A program made the translations under genes and the position numbers. DNA of 16,235 nt from CAJCIY01 sp036379355. Lineage in GTDB: Bacteria; Actinomycetota; Actinomycetes; Mycobacteriales; CAJCIY01. Under the pieces are notes generated by a model. The model ran no database searches. It was not told the origin of the DNA and saw nothing but the letters and a program-made list of their open reading frames with translations. How positions within the stretch are numbered: the first letter of the stretch is position 1; each line of letters opens with the position of its first letter. The stretch is from assembly GCA_036379355.1 (NCBI GenBank), contig DASVGV010000084.1, positions 1-16,235 of the forward strand, read 5' to 3'. This document shows positions 6,834 through 14,282 of this stretch, piece by piece.

Positions 6834-6921
6834 CCGGGTTCGACTCCCGCCAGCGGGTAGGAGCCGGGAGAGATCCACGATGCGCGGCCGAACCGGCCGC
6901 CCGAGACAAGGGAGCGACTGC
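6834..6921. other. Short hairpin-rich intergenic region
   Basis: The 88-base gap contains GGGTTCGACTCCC (6836-6848), which could fold as a small stem-loop; an alternative CTCCCG/CGGGAG pairing (6844-6849 with 6865-6870); and a perfect seven-pair stem GCGGCCG-AAC-CGGCCGC (6884-6900). It is followed by an AAGGGAG ribosome binding site (6908-6914) for the next gene. The hairpins may end the peroxide operon or shape the next leader. No T-tract is seen. Confidence 0.45.
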
Positions 6922-7131
6922 ATGAGCACAGGATTCGACGCCGTGGGCCAGGGCGTGACCGTCACCCTCGCACCCGACGCCGACGGTGCCTTCGCGATCA
7001 CCCTCGAGCGAGGGCAGGCCAAGGTCCGCAGCCAGGAGGGACCGGCACTGCTCGACGACCCCGCCGCCCTCGGCAAGGTCATCGACGGGATGCTCGCCGA
7101 CCTGATGGCGGCCGAGCACGAGACGCGCTGA
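6922..7131 (+). CDS. Small hypothetical protein (69 residues)
   Basis: I do not recognise this protein. It begins at ATG 6922 with a good AAGGGAG seven bases upstream; a longer frame from ATG 6880 runs through a hairpin and lacks a site. The product has a beta-like first half (VTVTLAPDADGAFAITL) and a helical second half rich in Leu, Asp and Met (residues about 42-66), with no cysteine, signal peptide or membrane helix. Its net charge is acidic. It lies between the DUF3501 gene and an epimerase gene on the same strand, 88 and 36 bases away, so it could be transcribed with either. Evidence that it is real: start site, codon use like neighbours, and no competing gene on either strand. Confidence 0.62.
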   Translation: MSTGFDAVGQGVTVTLAPDADGAFAITLERGQAKVRSQEGPALLDDPAALGKVIDGMLADLMAAEHETR

Positions 7132-7167
7132 GGCGGTGAGCGGACCGGGCGGCGGCCTCGGGGAGTC

Positions 7168-8214
7168 GTGAGCTCGGTCCTGCTCACCGGTGCCGCGGGC
7201 TTCATCGGCAGCCACGTCGCGGACGCCCTCGTCGTCGCGGGGCACGACGTGGTCGGTGTCGACGCCCTGCTCCCGTCGGTGCACCACGGCGAGACACCGG
7301 ACCTGCCCGTACCGCTGACGGTCGCGGACGTGCGTGACGCGGACGCCCTGGACCGAGCCCTCGTCGGGGTCGACGTGGTGGTCCACCAGGCCGCGATGGT
7401 CGGGCTGGGCGTGGGGATGGGCGACGCCCCGGACTACGCGGGCTGCAACGACCTCGGGACCGCGGTGCTGCTCGCCGCGATGGCCCGCGCCGCCGTCGGC
7501 CGCCTGGTCCTGGCCGGATCCATGGTCTGCTACGGCGAGGGCCGGTACGACTGCGACGAGCACGGGCGAGTCACGCCGGCACCCAGAACGCGTAAAGCAC
7601 TGGAGGCAGGGCAGTTCGAGCCGCCGTGTCCCGCCTGCGGGCGTCCGCTCGCCCCGGGCCTCGTGACGGAGGAAGCCCCCCTCGATCCGCGCAACGTCTA
7701 CGCCGCGACCAAGGTGGCCCAAGAGCACCTCGCGTCGGCGTGGGCGCGAGCGACCGGCGGTTCCGCGCTGGTGCTGCGCTACCACAACGTGTACGGCCCA
7801 CGGATGCCGAAGGACACCCCGTACGCGGGAGTCGCGTCGCTCTTCCGGTCGGCCCTCGCGCGGGGGGAGTCCCCCCGCGTCTTCGAGGACGGCGGGCAGC
7901 GTCGTGACTTCGTCCATGTGCGCGATGTCGCCGCGGCGAACCTCCGGGCGATCGAGCTGGCCGACCCGCCGGCCTTCCGCGCGTACAACATCGGGAGCGG
8001 TACGCCGCACACGGTCGGCGACATGGCCGCGGTGCTCGCAGCAGCCGTCGATGGTCCGCAGCCGGCGGTCACCGGGGAGTTCCGCCTCGGCGACGTCCGC
8101 CACGTGACCGCTTCGTCCGCCCGAGCCATGGCCGAGCTCGGCTACGCGCCGACGACCACGTTCGAGGACGGGATGGCCGCCTTCGCGTCGGACCCCTTGC
8201 GCGGCGATCGGTAG
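7168..8214 (+). CDS. NAD-dependent sugar-nucleotide epimerase/dehydratase with zinc-site insertion
   Basis: This 348-residue extended short-chain dehydrogenase binds NAD through GAAGFIGSH (residues 8-16) and has catalytic S118, Y178 and K182 (YxxxK). It acts on a nucleotide sugar in the cytoplasm. Between S118 and Y178 it carries an insertion with C129-x2-H132 and C154-x2-C157, arranged like a zinc ribbon. The same insertion (GEGRY-C, then E-P-x-C-P-x-C-G) occurs in dTDP-L-rhamnose 4-epimerase-like enzymes, so a deoxy-hexose product is a reasonable guess. Start GTG 7168 is close to a GGGGAG (only two bases apart), which is tight, but the Rossmann motif allows no later start. Its last 73 bases overlap the convergent GT-C gene. 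Together with that unit it may supply a donor sugar. Confidence 0.92.
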   Translation: MSSVLLTGAAGFIGSHVADALVVAGHDVVGVDALLPSVHHGETPDLPVPLTVADVRDADALDRALVGVDVVVHQAAMVGLGVGMGDAPDYAGCNDLGTAVLLAAMARAAVGRLVLAGSMVCYGEGRYDCDEHGRVTPAPRTRKALEAGQFEPPCPACGRPLAPGLVTEEAPLDPRNVYAATKVAQEHLASAWARATGGSALVLRYHNVYGPRMPKDTPYAGVASLFRSALARGESPRVFEDGGQRRDFVHVRDVAAANLRAIELADPPAFRAYNIGSGTPHTVGDMAAVLAAAVDGPQPAVTGEFRLGDVRHVTASSARAMAELGYAPTTTFEDGMAAFASDPLRGDR

Positions 8215-9500
8215 CGCCGCCAGAGCGTGACGAGGGCGACGATCAGAACCGCGACGCCATAGGAGATCTCACCGTCGCGCGTCGGATCGTGGTCGATCCG
8301 GTTGGCGAAGTAGAGGGGGTACGCCGCGACCGCGACCGCGATCCACTCCGGCCGGGCAGCGCACACCGCAAGGGCGGCGAGCGACGCGAGGTACCAGGGC
8401 TGCGCGGGCGTCGTCAGCAGGAACAGCGCCGCGTACAACGCGAGGCAGCCGGTCAGCGGATCGGGTCGGCGCCAGAGAACCACGCCGACGGTCGCGAGCA
8501 TGCCGAGCGCTACGAGGGCGGTGGCCGGCGTGCCGGTGACGTGCACGATTCCGAGCAGCAGGTAGCGGGTCCCCGCGTCGTAGTGCTCCTCCTGAAGGTA
8601 GCCGGGCAGGTAGCCGAGCACCTTCGTCCCGACGGCAACGACGTGCGGCAGGTAGGACACGACGCAGATGCCCACGAAGGTGGCGATCTGCTGCGCTGTC
8701 TGCCTCGGCCGGCGCAGGTCGAGGAATGCGAACAACAGCAGCCCGGGGTAGAGCTTCACCATCGCGGCGAGGGCGACCAGCACGACCGCCCAGACCGCAT
8801 GCCCGCGGCGCGACACCAGGATCGCCAGCAACGAGAGCACGATCGCGAGCCCGTCGACGTGCGCGTCGGCGACCAGGGCGAGCGCCGGGAACGGTGCCAG
8901 CACCCACCACGCCGACAGGCGTACGTCGCGGCCGTAGGACCGCAACAACGCCAGCATCGACGCAAGGAGTGCGAGCACGACCAGCAGCCCGCCGAGCTGG
9001 TAGCCGCGATCCTCGAGGTGCGCGAGCCCGACGACGTGCTCGCCGAGGAAGAAGACCTCCGCGACAGGCGGGTAGATGGTGTGGTCGTTCGGCCGGTTGA
9101 TCCTCGTGCAGCCGGGCTGGTAACCGAGCCGCCGGCAGCCGGGGTCGTCGGGGTACAGCCACGGTGTGCGGAGCGGGATCAGCTGGGGCGCAAGGGGTGC
9201 GTGGGCATACGGATCGATGCCGTGCGCCTGGACCTGGCCGTCGAGGGCGTAGCGGTACAGGTCGTCCGACAAGGGGGCCCGCGGGGTGGCGGCGAGGAGG
9301 GGCAGCAGGACGCTCGCGGTCACGATCACCGCGATGGCCGGGCGCCGGGGCATCCGCCGGATCGCCGCGGCGGCAAGCGCGCCAACCGCGGCGAGCAGCA
9401 CGATCTTGATCTGGAGCGAGTGCCCCCAGTGGAACAGGATGAGGTGCCGCGGGGTGGCCGCCATGGCGGCGGCCGTCGCCGTTGCCGCCAGCAGCGCCAC
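8142..9500 (-). CDS. GT-C fold membrane glycosyltransferase (GT87/DUF2029-like)
   Basis: The 452-residue product is mostly hydrophobic, with about ten membrane helices. Near the start of the first large outside loop it has SDDLYRYALDG (residues 78-88), the acidic motif typical of GT-C glycosyltransferases that use polyprenyl-phosphate sugars, followed by NRPNDHTIYPPVAE. This suggests transfer of mannose or a similar sugar to an envelope lipid or glycan on the outer side. Start GTG 9500 is the most upstream start codon in frame, but no convincing ribosome binding site precedes it and an upstream CTG (9524) is possible. It begins 20 bases after the propeller lipoprotein gene and is the last gene of the seven-gene unit. 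Its 3' end overlaps the convergent epimerase gene by 73 bases. Confidence 0.88.
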   Translation of the reverse strand: MALLAATATAAAMAATPRHLILFHWGHSLQIKIVLLAAVGALAAAAIRRMPRRPAIAVIVTASVLLPLLAATPRAPLSDDLYRYALDGQVQAHGIDPYAHAPLAPQLIPLRTPWLYPDDPGCRRLGYQPGCTRINRPNDHTIYPPVAEVFFLGEHVVGLAHLEDRGYQLGGLLVVLALLASMLALLRSYGRDVRLSAWWVLAPFPALALVADAHVDGLAIVLSLLAILVSRRGHAVWAVVLVALAAMVKLYPGLLLFAFLDLRRPRQTAQQIATFVGICVVSYLPHVVAVGTKVLGYLPGYLQEEHYDAGTRYLLLGIVHVTGTPATALVALGMLATVGVVLWRRPDPLTGCLALYAALFLLTTPAQPWYLASLAALAVCAARPEWIAVAVAAYPLYFANRIDHDPTRDGEISYGVAVLIVALVTLWRRYRSPRKGSDAKAAIPSSNVVVGA

Positions 9501-9520
9501 CGCCGACCACCGCTTCGCGC

Positions 9521-10540
9521 TCAGGGCGTGATCTCTTCGAGCGTGGCGTCGGTGCGCGTCGAGCCGGCGACGATGACCTGCCCGGTCGCAGGGACGACCG
9601 TCAGGCTGTTGGGCTGCTGGACGGTGGGGTACGTCGCGATCGGCGTCGGCGCGCTGCCGGGCTCACCGATGGCGTACTCGTGCAGCAGGTTGTCGCCGGT
9701 GGACGTGACCCACAGCCGGCCGCGGGCCTCGTCCACGGCCAGGCCGTACGGCTGGTGCGGCACGTCCACGGACGCGAGCACCTTCGGCTTCCTGGAGACG
9801 CGGACGACGTAGACCTTGCCGCCGGTCGTGTCGGCCACCGCGACCGTCCCGTTGCCGAGGCCCCGGTCGTGGGTCGGACCGGCGCCGACGGCCACGCGGC
9901 CGACGAGCCGGAACGGGTCGCCGGAGAACACGTCCAGGATGCGCCCGCGGACCTCGACGACGGCGGCGTACCCGGCGGCCTCGGCCGCGCCGCCCGGCTG
10001 GATGATGCCGCCGATCGTCCCGATCACCCGGTCGCCGCGACTGGCAGTCACCGAGTTCGCCAGCTCGTCGATCGTCACGAGGACGCCGTCCGGAAGCAGC
10101 GTGGCGTTATGGGGCTGCCGCGGAACGTGCACCTGGCTCACGACCCGGCCGTCGGGGATGGTCAGCACCGAGACGGTGTTCGTGTTCTCGCCGGGGACGA
10201 TCACCTGCTCGGGTCCGGCGAGCTGCAGGTGCCGGGCTGCCCCGGGGGACGGCAGAATGCCTGTCGTGGTGAAGGTCCGGAGATCGACGACCCGCAGGCG
10301 GGACGGCGCGCGGGTCGCGACCACGGCGTAGCGGGAGGCGCCGTCGACGACGACGCCCTCGGCGCCGGAGGCGTCCAGATGCAGGACTCTCCCGGCCGGG
10401 GTGGTCGCGGGCGAGGGAGCGTGAGCAGGCTCGGGTGCCACGCTGAGCGCGGTGGGAGCGCTGAAGCCGCCGCCGCACGCGGCCAGTCCCGGCAGTGCCA
10501 GGGTGCCGGCCGCGATCAGCGGCACAGCTCGACGAAGCAT
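9521..10540 (-). CDS. Beta-propeller lipoprotein (YncE/YVTN-like repeats)
   Basis: A 339-residue exported lipoprotein: signal MLRRAVPLIAAGTLALPG, lipobox LAAC with lipidated C22, then a Pro/Ala-rich linker. The remainder is a run of about 40-residue beta repeats with motifs such as VPRQPHNATLL, VPHQPYGLAVDEARGRLWV and TVQQPNSLTVV, typical of six- to seven-bladed YncE/NHL/YVTN propellers. Such propellers bind proteins, glycans or cell-wall polymers, and no catalytic residues can be named. ATG 10540 lies inside the 3' end of the methyltransferase gene (25-base overlap), so the genes are translationally coupled. It likely sits outside the membrane as a binding or scaffold partner of the Moco and GT-C proteins encoded in the same unit. 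Confidence 0.88.
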   Translation of the reverse strand: MLRRAVPLIAAGTLALPGLAACGGGFSAPTALSVAPEPAHAPSPATTPAGRVLHLDASGAEGVVVDGASRYAVVATRAPSRLRVVDLRTFTTTGILPSPGAARHLQLAGPEQVIVPGENTNTVSVLTIPDGRVVSQVHVPRQPHNATLLPDGVLVTIDELANSVTASRGDRVIGTIGGIIQPGGAAEAAGYAAVVEVRGRILDVFSGDPFRLVGRVAVGAGPTHDRGLGNGTVAVADTTGGKVYVVRVSRKPKVLASVDVPHQPYGLAVDEARGRLWVTSTGDNLLHEYAIGEPGSAPTPIATYPTVQQPNSLTVVPATGQVIVAGSTRTDATLEEITP

Positions 10541-11136
10541 CGGCCGTCCACCTCCCAGACGCGGCCGAGGGACAGGCCGGCCGCCTCGGCAAGCTGCTCG
10601 ATGCCGGGGAGGGACACGTGGGCCCAGCGAAACCAGCCGCCGACCCGGCCGGCTGCACTGCGCAGGCGGGCCCGGACCGGTCCGTGCGGGTCGGCCTCGC
10701 CGCCGACCTCGACGTGGATCGAGCCGCCCGGTGCGAGCAGCTCCCGGGCCCGGCGCAACAGCCGCTCGGGATCACCGCCGATGCCGACGTTGCCGTCGAC
10801 CAGCAGGACGTGACGCCATTGGCCGAGGCGCGGCACCGTCCCGAACACCGACGCGTGCACGACCCGGACGCCGCGCCCGCGGGCGATGCGGACTGCTCCC
10901 GGCGCGATGTCGATGCCGAGAGCGTCGACGCCGCGGGCCGCGAGCGCACCCGCGATGCGGCCCGGCCCGCAGCCGATGTCGAGCGCGGGACCGTCGATGA
11001 GCGACAGCAGGTGGAGGTCGGCCGCGTCGAGGGCACCCAGCCAGCGCTGCACGTCGAGGGGATGGCCGCCGCCGGTGTCGTACTCGGCGCGCACGACCGT
11101 CCCGGTGAGCGCCTCCTCGTACAGCTCGAGACTCAT
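10516..11136 (-). CDS. Class I SAM-dependent methyltransferase
   Basis: The 206-residue cytoplasmic protein has motif I as ALDIGCGPGR (residues 51-60), motif II acidic D76 after LGI, a post-motif VLLVDGNVGIGGDP (about 110-123) and LLAPGGSIHVEVG (133-145). This is a seven-stranded Rossmann methyltransferase that uses S-adenosylmethionine; the acceptor is unknown. The start is ATG 11136, overlapping the DUF2064 stop as ATGA; the frame is open further up to 11367 but lies within the neighbour. Ubiquinone-type or arsenite methyltransferase signatures (a cysteine triad for arsenic) are not seen. In this context an O-methylation of a sugar, lipid or carrier made by the adjacent glycosyltransferases is plausible. 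Confidence 0.9.
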   Translation of the reverse strand: MSLELYEEALTGTVVRAEYDTGGGHPLDVQRWLGALDAADLHLLSLIDGPALDIGCGPGRIAGALAARGVDALGIDIAPGAVRIARGRGVRVVHASVFGTVPRLGQWRHVLLVDGNVGIGGDPERLLRRARELLAPGGSIHVEVGGEADPHGPVRARLRSAAGRVGGWFRWAHVSLPGIEQLAEAAGLSLGRVWEVDGRCFVELCR

Positions 11137-11765
11137 GCGGCGGCCCGTGTCAGGCGTCCGACGAGACGGGCGAAGTGGGTCGCGGGCGCCAGGCGCGCAA
11201 CCGCGTCGGCGTCCGCAGCCGTGTCGACGTCGCGCAGCAGCGACAGGTCCGCGACCCGTAGTCCGCGTTCGACCAGCCGGGCCCGCTGCCGGGCGCCGGT
11301 GTCGGCGCGGGACGTGGGGATGCCGGTGACGAGCGACGGGTCGGCGGCGTGCAGACCGATCAGCCACCAGCCGCCGTCGGTGGCCGGACCCAGGACGGCG
11401 TCCGCGTGGTCGAGTGCGGCGAGAGCGCCGGACAGGTCGGCGGGCGTCAGCTGCGGCGTGTCCATCCCCACGAGCAGGACCGGCCCGCCGCCGACGGTGA
11501 ACGCGTCGTCCAGCGCGCCGGCGATGCGGTCACCCAGGTCGCCGTCACGTTGCGGAACCACCGGCCAGGACTGCGGCAGCCAATCGCCGCGAGCACCGTC
11601 GAGCGCGCAGACCATGCGGTCGGGCGCCATCGCCTCGACGGCGGCGACCGTGTCGCGCAGGGCGGATCGCGCGAGGTCGGCGGCCTGGCCGGGCGAGTAG
11701 GGCGGGCACAGTCGCGTCTTCACCCGTCCGGCCACCGGCTCCTTGGCGAGCACCACGACGGTCAC
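11133..11765 (-). CDS. DUF2064 family protein (TIGR04282-like, CofC/MobA nucleotidyltransferase fold)
   Basis: The 210-residue protein begins MTVVVLAKEPVAGRVKTRL, the nucleotide-binding GR-x-K-T-R-L signature of the DUF2064 family, with LLVGMDTPQL in the middle and LGPATDGGWWLIG near residue 125. These match the fold of CofC and MobA-type nucleotidyltransferases. Members are often labelled 'glycosyltransferase' and were first noted near arsenosugar genes, paired with a GT2 enzyme, as here. Function is inferred only: it could activate a sugar or phosphate-containing acceptor by transferring a nucleotide. The start is GTG 11765, giving a GTGA overlap with the GT2 stop; GTG 11768 directly upstream has an equally usable GAGG site. 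No arsenic-specific gene such as arsM or arsS lies in the window. Confidence 0.9.
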   Translation of the reverse strand: MTVVVLAKEPVAGRVKTRLCPPYSPGQAADLARSALRDTVAAVEAMAPDRMVCALDGARGDWLPQSWPVVPQRDGDLGDRIAGALDDAFTVGGGPVLLVGMDTPQLTPADLSGALAALDHADAVLGPATDGGWWLIGLHAADPSLVTGIPTSRADTGARQRARLVERGLRVADLSLLRDVDTAADADAVARLAPATHFARLVGRLTRAAA

Positions 11766-12424
11766 CACGCCTGCCTCGCATGGGCGTCGAGGGCAGCGCT
11801 CATGTCGCGGACAGCCCGGACGGTGCCGAGAAAGGTGCCGGTCACCTTGGAGCGGCCGGTACGCGGCAGGTAGTCGACGCCCACCTCCTGGACCCTCCAG
11901 CCGGCAGCGCTGGCGCGCAGCACCATCTCCAGCGGCCAGCCGCTGCGCCGGTCACGAATCCCCAGCGCCAGCAGTGCTTCTCGGTTCGCAGCACGCATCG
12001 GGCCGAGGTCGTGCAGCGGCAAGCCGGTCGCGCGGCGCACCCGGCGGGCGAGCGCGCCGTTGGCCAGGCGGGCGTGCAGCGGCCACGCGCCGCGTCGGGC
12101 CTGGCGGGCACCGAGGATCAGGTCCGCCTCGCGCCGGACGACCGGCTCGGCGACCCGCGAAAGCTGGCGTGGATCCAGCGACCCGTCGCAGTCGAGAAAG
12201 CAGACGACGCCGGTCGTGGCCGCCGCGAGCCCGGCCGCGCAGGCGCTGCCGAATCCCGGCACCGGCTCGGCGACGACGGCCGCCCCGAGCGAGCGGGCGA
12301 CGTCGGCGGAACCGTCCCGTGACCCGTTGTCCACGACGATCGGCCGGTAGCCGGCAGGCATCCGCGCCAGCACCCATGGCAGCGCGGCCGCCTCGTCGAG
12401 GCACGGGAGGATGACGTCGATCAT
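11762..12424 (-). CDS. Family 2 glycosyltransferase (soluble, DPM-synthase-like)
   Basis: The 220-residue product has a GT-A fold: VILPCLDEAAALPWVL, VVDNGSRDGSADVA (residues 30-43), and FLDCDGSLDP, in which D78-x-D80 forms the DXD metal site, then PVPGFGSACAAGL. It has no membrane helix, so it would act on the cytoplasmic face. Enzymes of this type, including dolichyl-phosphate mannose synthase, move a sugar from a nucleotide donor to a polyprenyl phosphate; the product would suit the GT-C enzyme of the same unit. It starts at ATG 12424, overlapping the upstream stop as ATGA, and its stop overlaps the DUF2064 start. The exact donor and acceptor cannot be read from the sequence. Confidence 0.9.
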   Translation of the reverse strand: MIDVILPCLDEAAALPWVLARMPAGYRPIVVDNGSRDGSADVARSLGAAVVAEPVPGFGSACAAGLAAATTGVVCFLDCDGSLDPRQLSRVAEPVVRREADLILGARQARRGAWPLHARLANGALARRVRRATGLPLHDLGPMRAANREALLALGIRDRRSGWPLEMVLRASAAGWRVQEVGVDYLPRTGRSKVTGTFLGTVRAVRDMSAALDAHARQAW

Positions 12425-12969
12425 CGGGTGGTCCCGCCGCCGGCGCTGGTCTGGTTCGCCTGCCGCGGAGCGACTTTGGCGCCGTGTGCGCGCCCGAGGC
12501 GGGCGGCGTACAGGACCGCACTGATCGCGAACAGCACCCCGGTGATCGCCAGCCAGCGCCCGAGGTACGGGGCGAAGTGGTGGTCGGACGCGGCGAAGAA
12601 GGCGGCGTCGCCCTGGCCGCTGATGGTGCCCCAGAACGCGATGAGCAGCATCCCGGACAGCACGACCGGGACGCGCACGTGGTTCACCGCCGGCACCGCC
12701 GGCCGAACGCGATCACGCTGGACGCGTCGTCGCCGGGAAACGACGTGCCAGGAGCGGTCCGCCAGGGCGTACAGCGGATAGAGCACGAGGTCGTGCCCCA
12801 CGATCGCGGCCACGAACCAGACGAGCATGCGCACGGGCAGCGGGCCCATCGACGCCCGGTAGAACGCGTAGCCCGACAGCGCGAACGTCGCGAGCAGGGC
12901 CAGCAGCTGCAGCGGGTGCGCGCCGTAGTGCCGGCGCGTGAGCGCGATGGGGCTCGGCAGCCGGCTCAT
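12421..12969 (-). CDS. Small membrane protein of unknown function, four predicted helices
   Basis: I do not recognise this 182-residue protein. Four hydrophobic segments are visible (about residues 22-40, 47-68, 97-116 and 137-157), each with short polar edges, and a histidine sits in segment two (IVGHDLVLYPLY). A basic loop RRRRVQRDRVRP (about 79-90) and a charged, Lys/Gln/Ser tail suggest an inside-positive arrangement. The start is ATG 12969, fused to the end of the Moco gene as TGATG, so it is strictly coupled to that gene. A longer frame up to 13005 runs into the Moco gene. The position directly after a multi-helix redox protein makes an accessory or assembly partner of that protein a plausible guess. 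Confidence 0.85.
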   Translation of the reverse strand: MSRLPSPIALTRRHYGAHPLQLLALLATFALSGYAFYRASMGPLPVRMLVWFVAAIVGHDLVLYPLYALADRSWHVVSRRRRVQRDRVRPAVPAVNHVRVPVVLSGMLLIAFWGTISGQGDAAFFAASDHHFAPYLGRWLAITGVLFAISAVLYAARLGRAHGAKVAPRQANQTSAGGGTTR

Positions 12970-14282
12970 CACGCGGCACCGTGGAAGGCGATGGAGCTGA
13001 CCCACTTGGTGTTGTGCACGCCGGGCAGGGCCGGGACGATGATGCGCGCGGGGTAGCCGTGGTCGGGGAGGAGGTCGTCGCCGGCGACCTTGAGCGCCAG
13101 CATCGCGTCGGGGTCCCGGCAGGCGTCCGTGTTCAGCGTGGCCTGGTTGAAGGCGCCGCGCTTCTCCAGCGACCGGACGTGGGCATAGGTCGGCCGGCCG
13201 ACCCCGACGAGTGCCGCCAGCTCACGGAGCCGGATTCCCTGCCAGTGCTGCTCGGTCGACCAGCCCTCCACGCAGGCGATCGGCAGGCTGGCCCGGTGTT
13301 GCGGCATCGACAGCAGCTGGGTCCGCGACAGGCTGACCGCCTCCCCCCGGTTGCCGACGAGGGTGAGACGCCAGGTGTCGTCGGTGTCGGCCGGCGTGAT
13401 CCGGGCTGTGGCCGCACTGCGGTTGACCTGGAAGTGACCGGGTCCGCCGCCGTAGGACTGGCCCCGGGACGTGAGCAGTGCCGTGAACCGCAGCGGGTTC
13501 AGCGTGGAGCCGAGCTCGAAGGCCAGGATCGCGAGCGACGAGCCCGCGACCAGACCGAGGGCGCCGCGGCGGCTGATGGTCGCCCGTGCGGGCGCCTGGG
13601 GCGCGAGGCCATCCGGCTCGTACGCATCAGCGGTCGTGTCGGCGAGGCCGGTGCGCAGCTCACGGCGCAGCGAGCGGGCCCGAAGACCCCGTCGCATCGC
13701 CGGGAACTTGATGGCAACGTGCGTGAGGAACGCCGCGATGAACACCCACGCGCCGTAGTAGTGCGCGGTGTAGAAGTCGAAACCGAAGATGTAGTCGTAC
13801 TGGATGTTCAGCAGGCCGGTCGCCAGCTCGAACAGGATGCTTCCGACGAGCAGGGCGAGCGACAGCCTCTCGACGACCTGGGCCAGGGTCTTCGCGGGAG
13901 GCCACGTGAACAGCTTCGGGATGACCGACCAGAGCTTGGCCAGCACGACCGGAACGAGTGCGAGTCCGAGGGCGACGTGCAGCCCCTGGGTGAAGCGGTA
14001 CAGCCAGACGGGCCGGGTGGGCCAGGCGAAGTACGGCAGATGCAGCCAGCCGACGTGGCCCGGAATGGCCTGGTGGAACTGCGGTCCGTAGGCGATGTAG
14101 CTGAGCAGCCCGGTGATCGTGACGAGGGGCAGTCCGACGAGCAGGACGATCGCGAAAACCGAGGTGAGCCAGGGGCCGCGCAGGGGGCTCCGCCAGGTGG
14201 CAGGGCGGAACGGGCCGACGGCAGGGAGCGTGCGCAGGCGCCGGAAGAGCGGCTTCGGGAAGCCCAGTTCGTCGTCGCTCAT
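12969..14282 (-). CDS. Polytopic membrane molybdopterin-dependent oxidoreductase (sulfite-oxidase-like)
   Basis: The 437-residue protein joins a membrane domain to a sulfite-oxidase-type Moco domain. Four helices (about 38-65, 95-120, 138-160 and 174-193) contain histidines H102, H174 and H188 that could ligate haem b. Then comes ISRRGALGLV (R238-R239), a twin-arginine motif, leading into a fifth helix (241-258) and an outside domain in which C337 (ACVEGWS) is the expected Moco ligand. This is the five-helix architecture of the actinobacterial Moco family that is inserted by Sec and then Tat, as I recall for a Streptomyces homologue. The substrate is unknown. ATG 14282 has AAGGA at five bases. 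It heads the seven-gene unit, and moeA lies nearby. Confidence 0.92.
   Translation of the reverse strand: MSDDELGFPKPLFRRLRTLPAVGPFRPATWRSPLRGPWLTSVFAIVLLVGLPLVTITGLLSYIAYGPQFHQAIPGHVGWLHLPYFAWPTRPVWLYRFTQGLHVALGLALVPVVLAKLWSVIPKLFTWPPAKTLAQVVERLSLALLVGSILFELATGLLNIQYDYIFGFDFYTAHYYGAWVFIAAFLTHVAIKFPAMRRGLRARSLRRELRTGLADTTADAYEPDGLAPQAPARATISRRGALGLVAGSSLAILAFELGSTLNPLRFTALLTSRGQSYGGGPGHFQVNRSAATARITPADTDDTWRLTLVGNRGEAVSLSRTQLLSMPQHRASLPIACVEGWSTEQHWQGIRLRELAALVGVGRPTYAHVRSLEKRGAFNQATLNTDACRDPDAMLALKVAGDDLLPDHGYPARIIVPALPGVHNTKWVSSIAFHGAA

Noticed and set aside
6836..6848. GGGTTCGACTCCC looks like the T-arm of a tRNA, suggesting a tRNA gene or an attachment-site remnant.
   Set aside because: The bases upstream are DUF3501 coding sequence and no anticodon or D arm or acceptor stem can be paired; no integrase or duplicate of the motif lies in the window.
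6424..8103. A 559-codon minus-strand open frame across DUF3501, the small gene and the epimerase.
   Set aside because: It spans three plus-strand genes, has no family motif, and its tail is Arg/Ala low complexity.
8289..9812. A 507-codon plus-strand open frame opposite the GT-C gene.
   Set aside because: The translation is a charged, repetitive shadow without motifs; the minus-strand protein has helices and the GT-C acidic motif.
11133..12424. Arsenosugar biosynthesis locus, because DUF2064 and GT2 are often paired in such clusters.
   Set aside because: No arsenite methyltransferase signature or radical-SAM ArsS gene is present; the methyltransferase lacks the cysteine set for arsenic.
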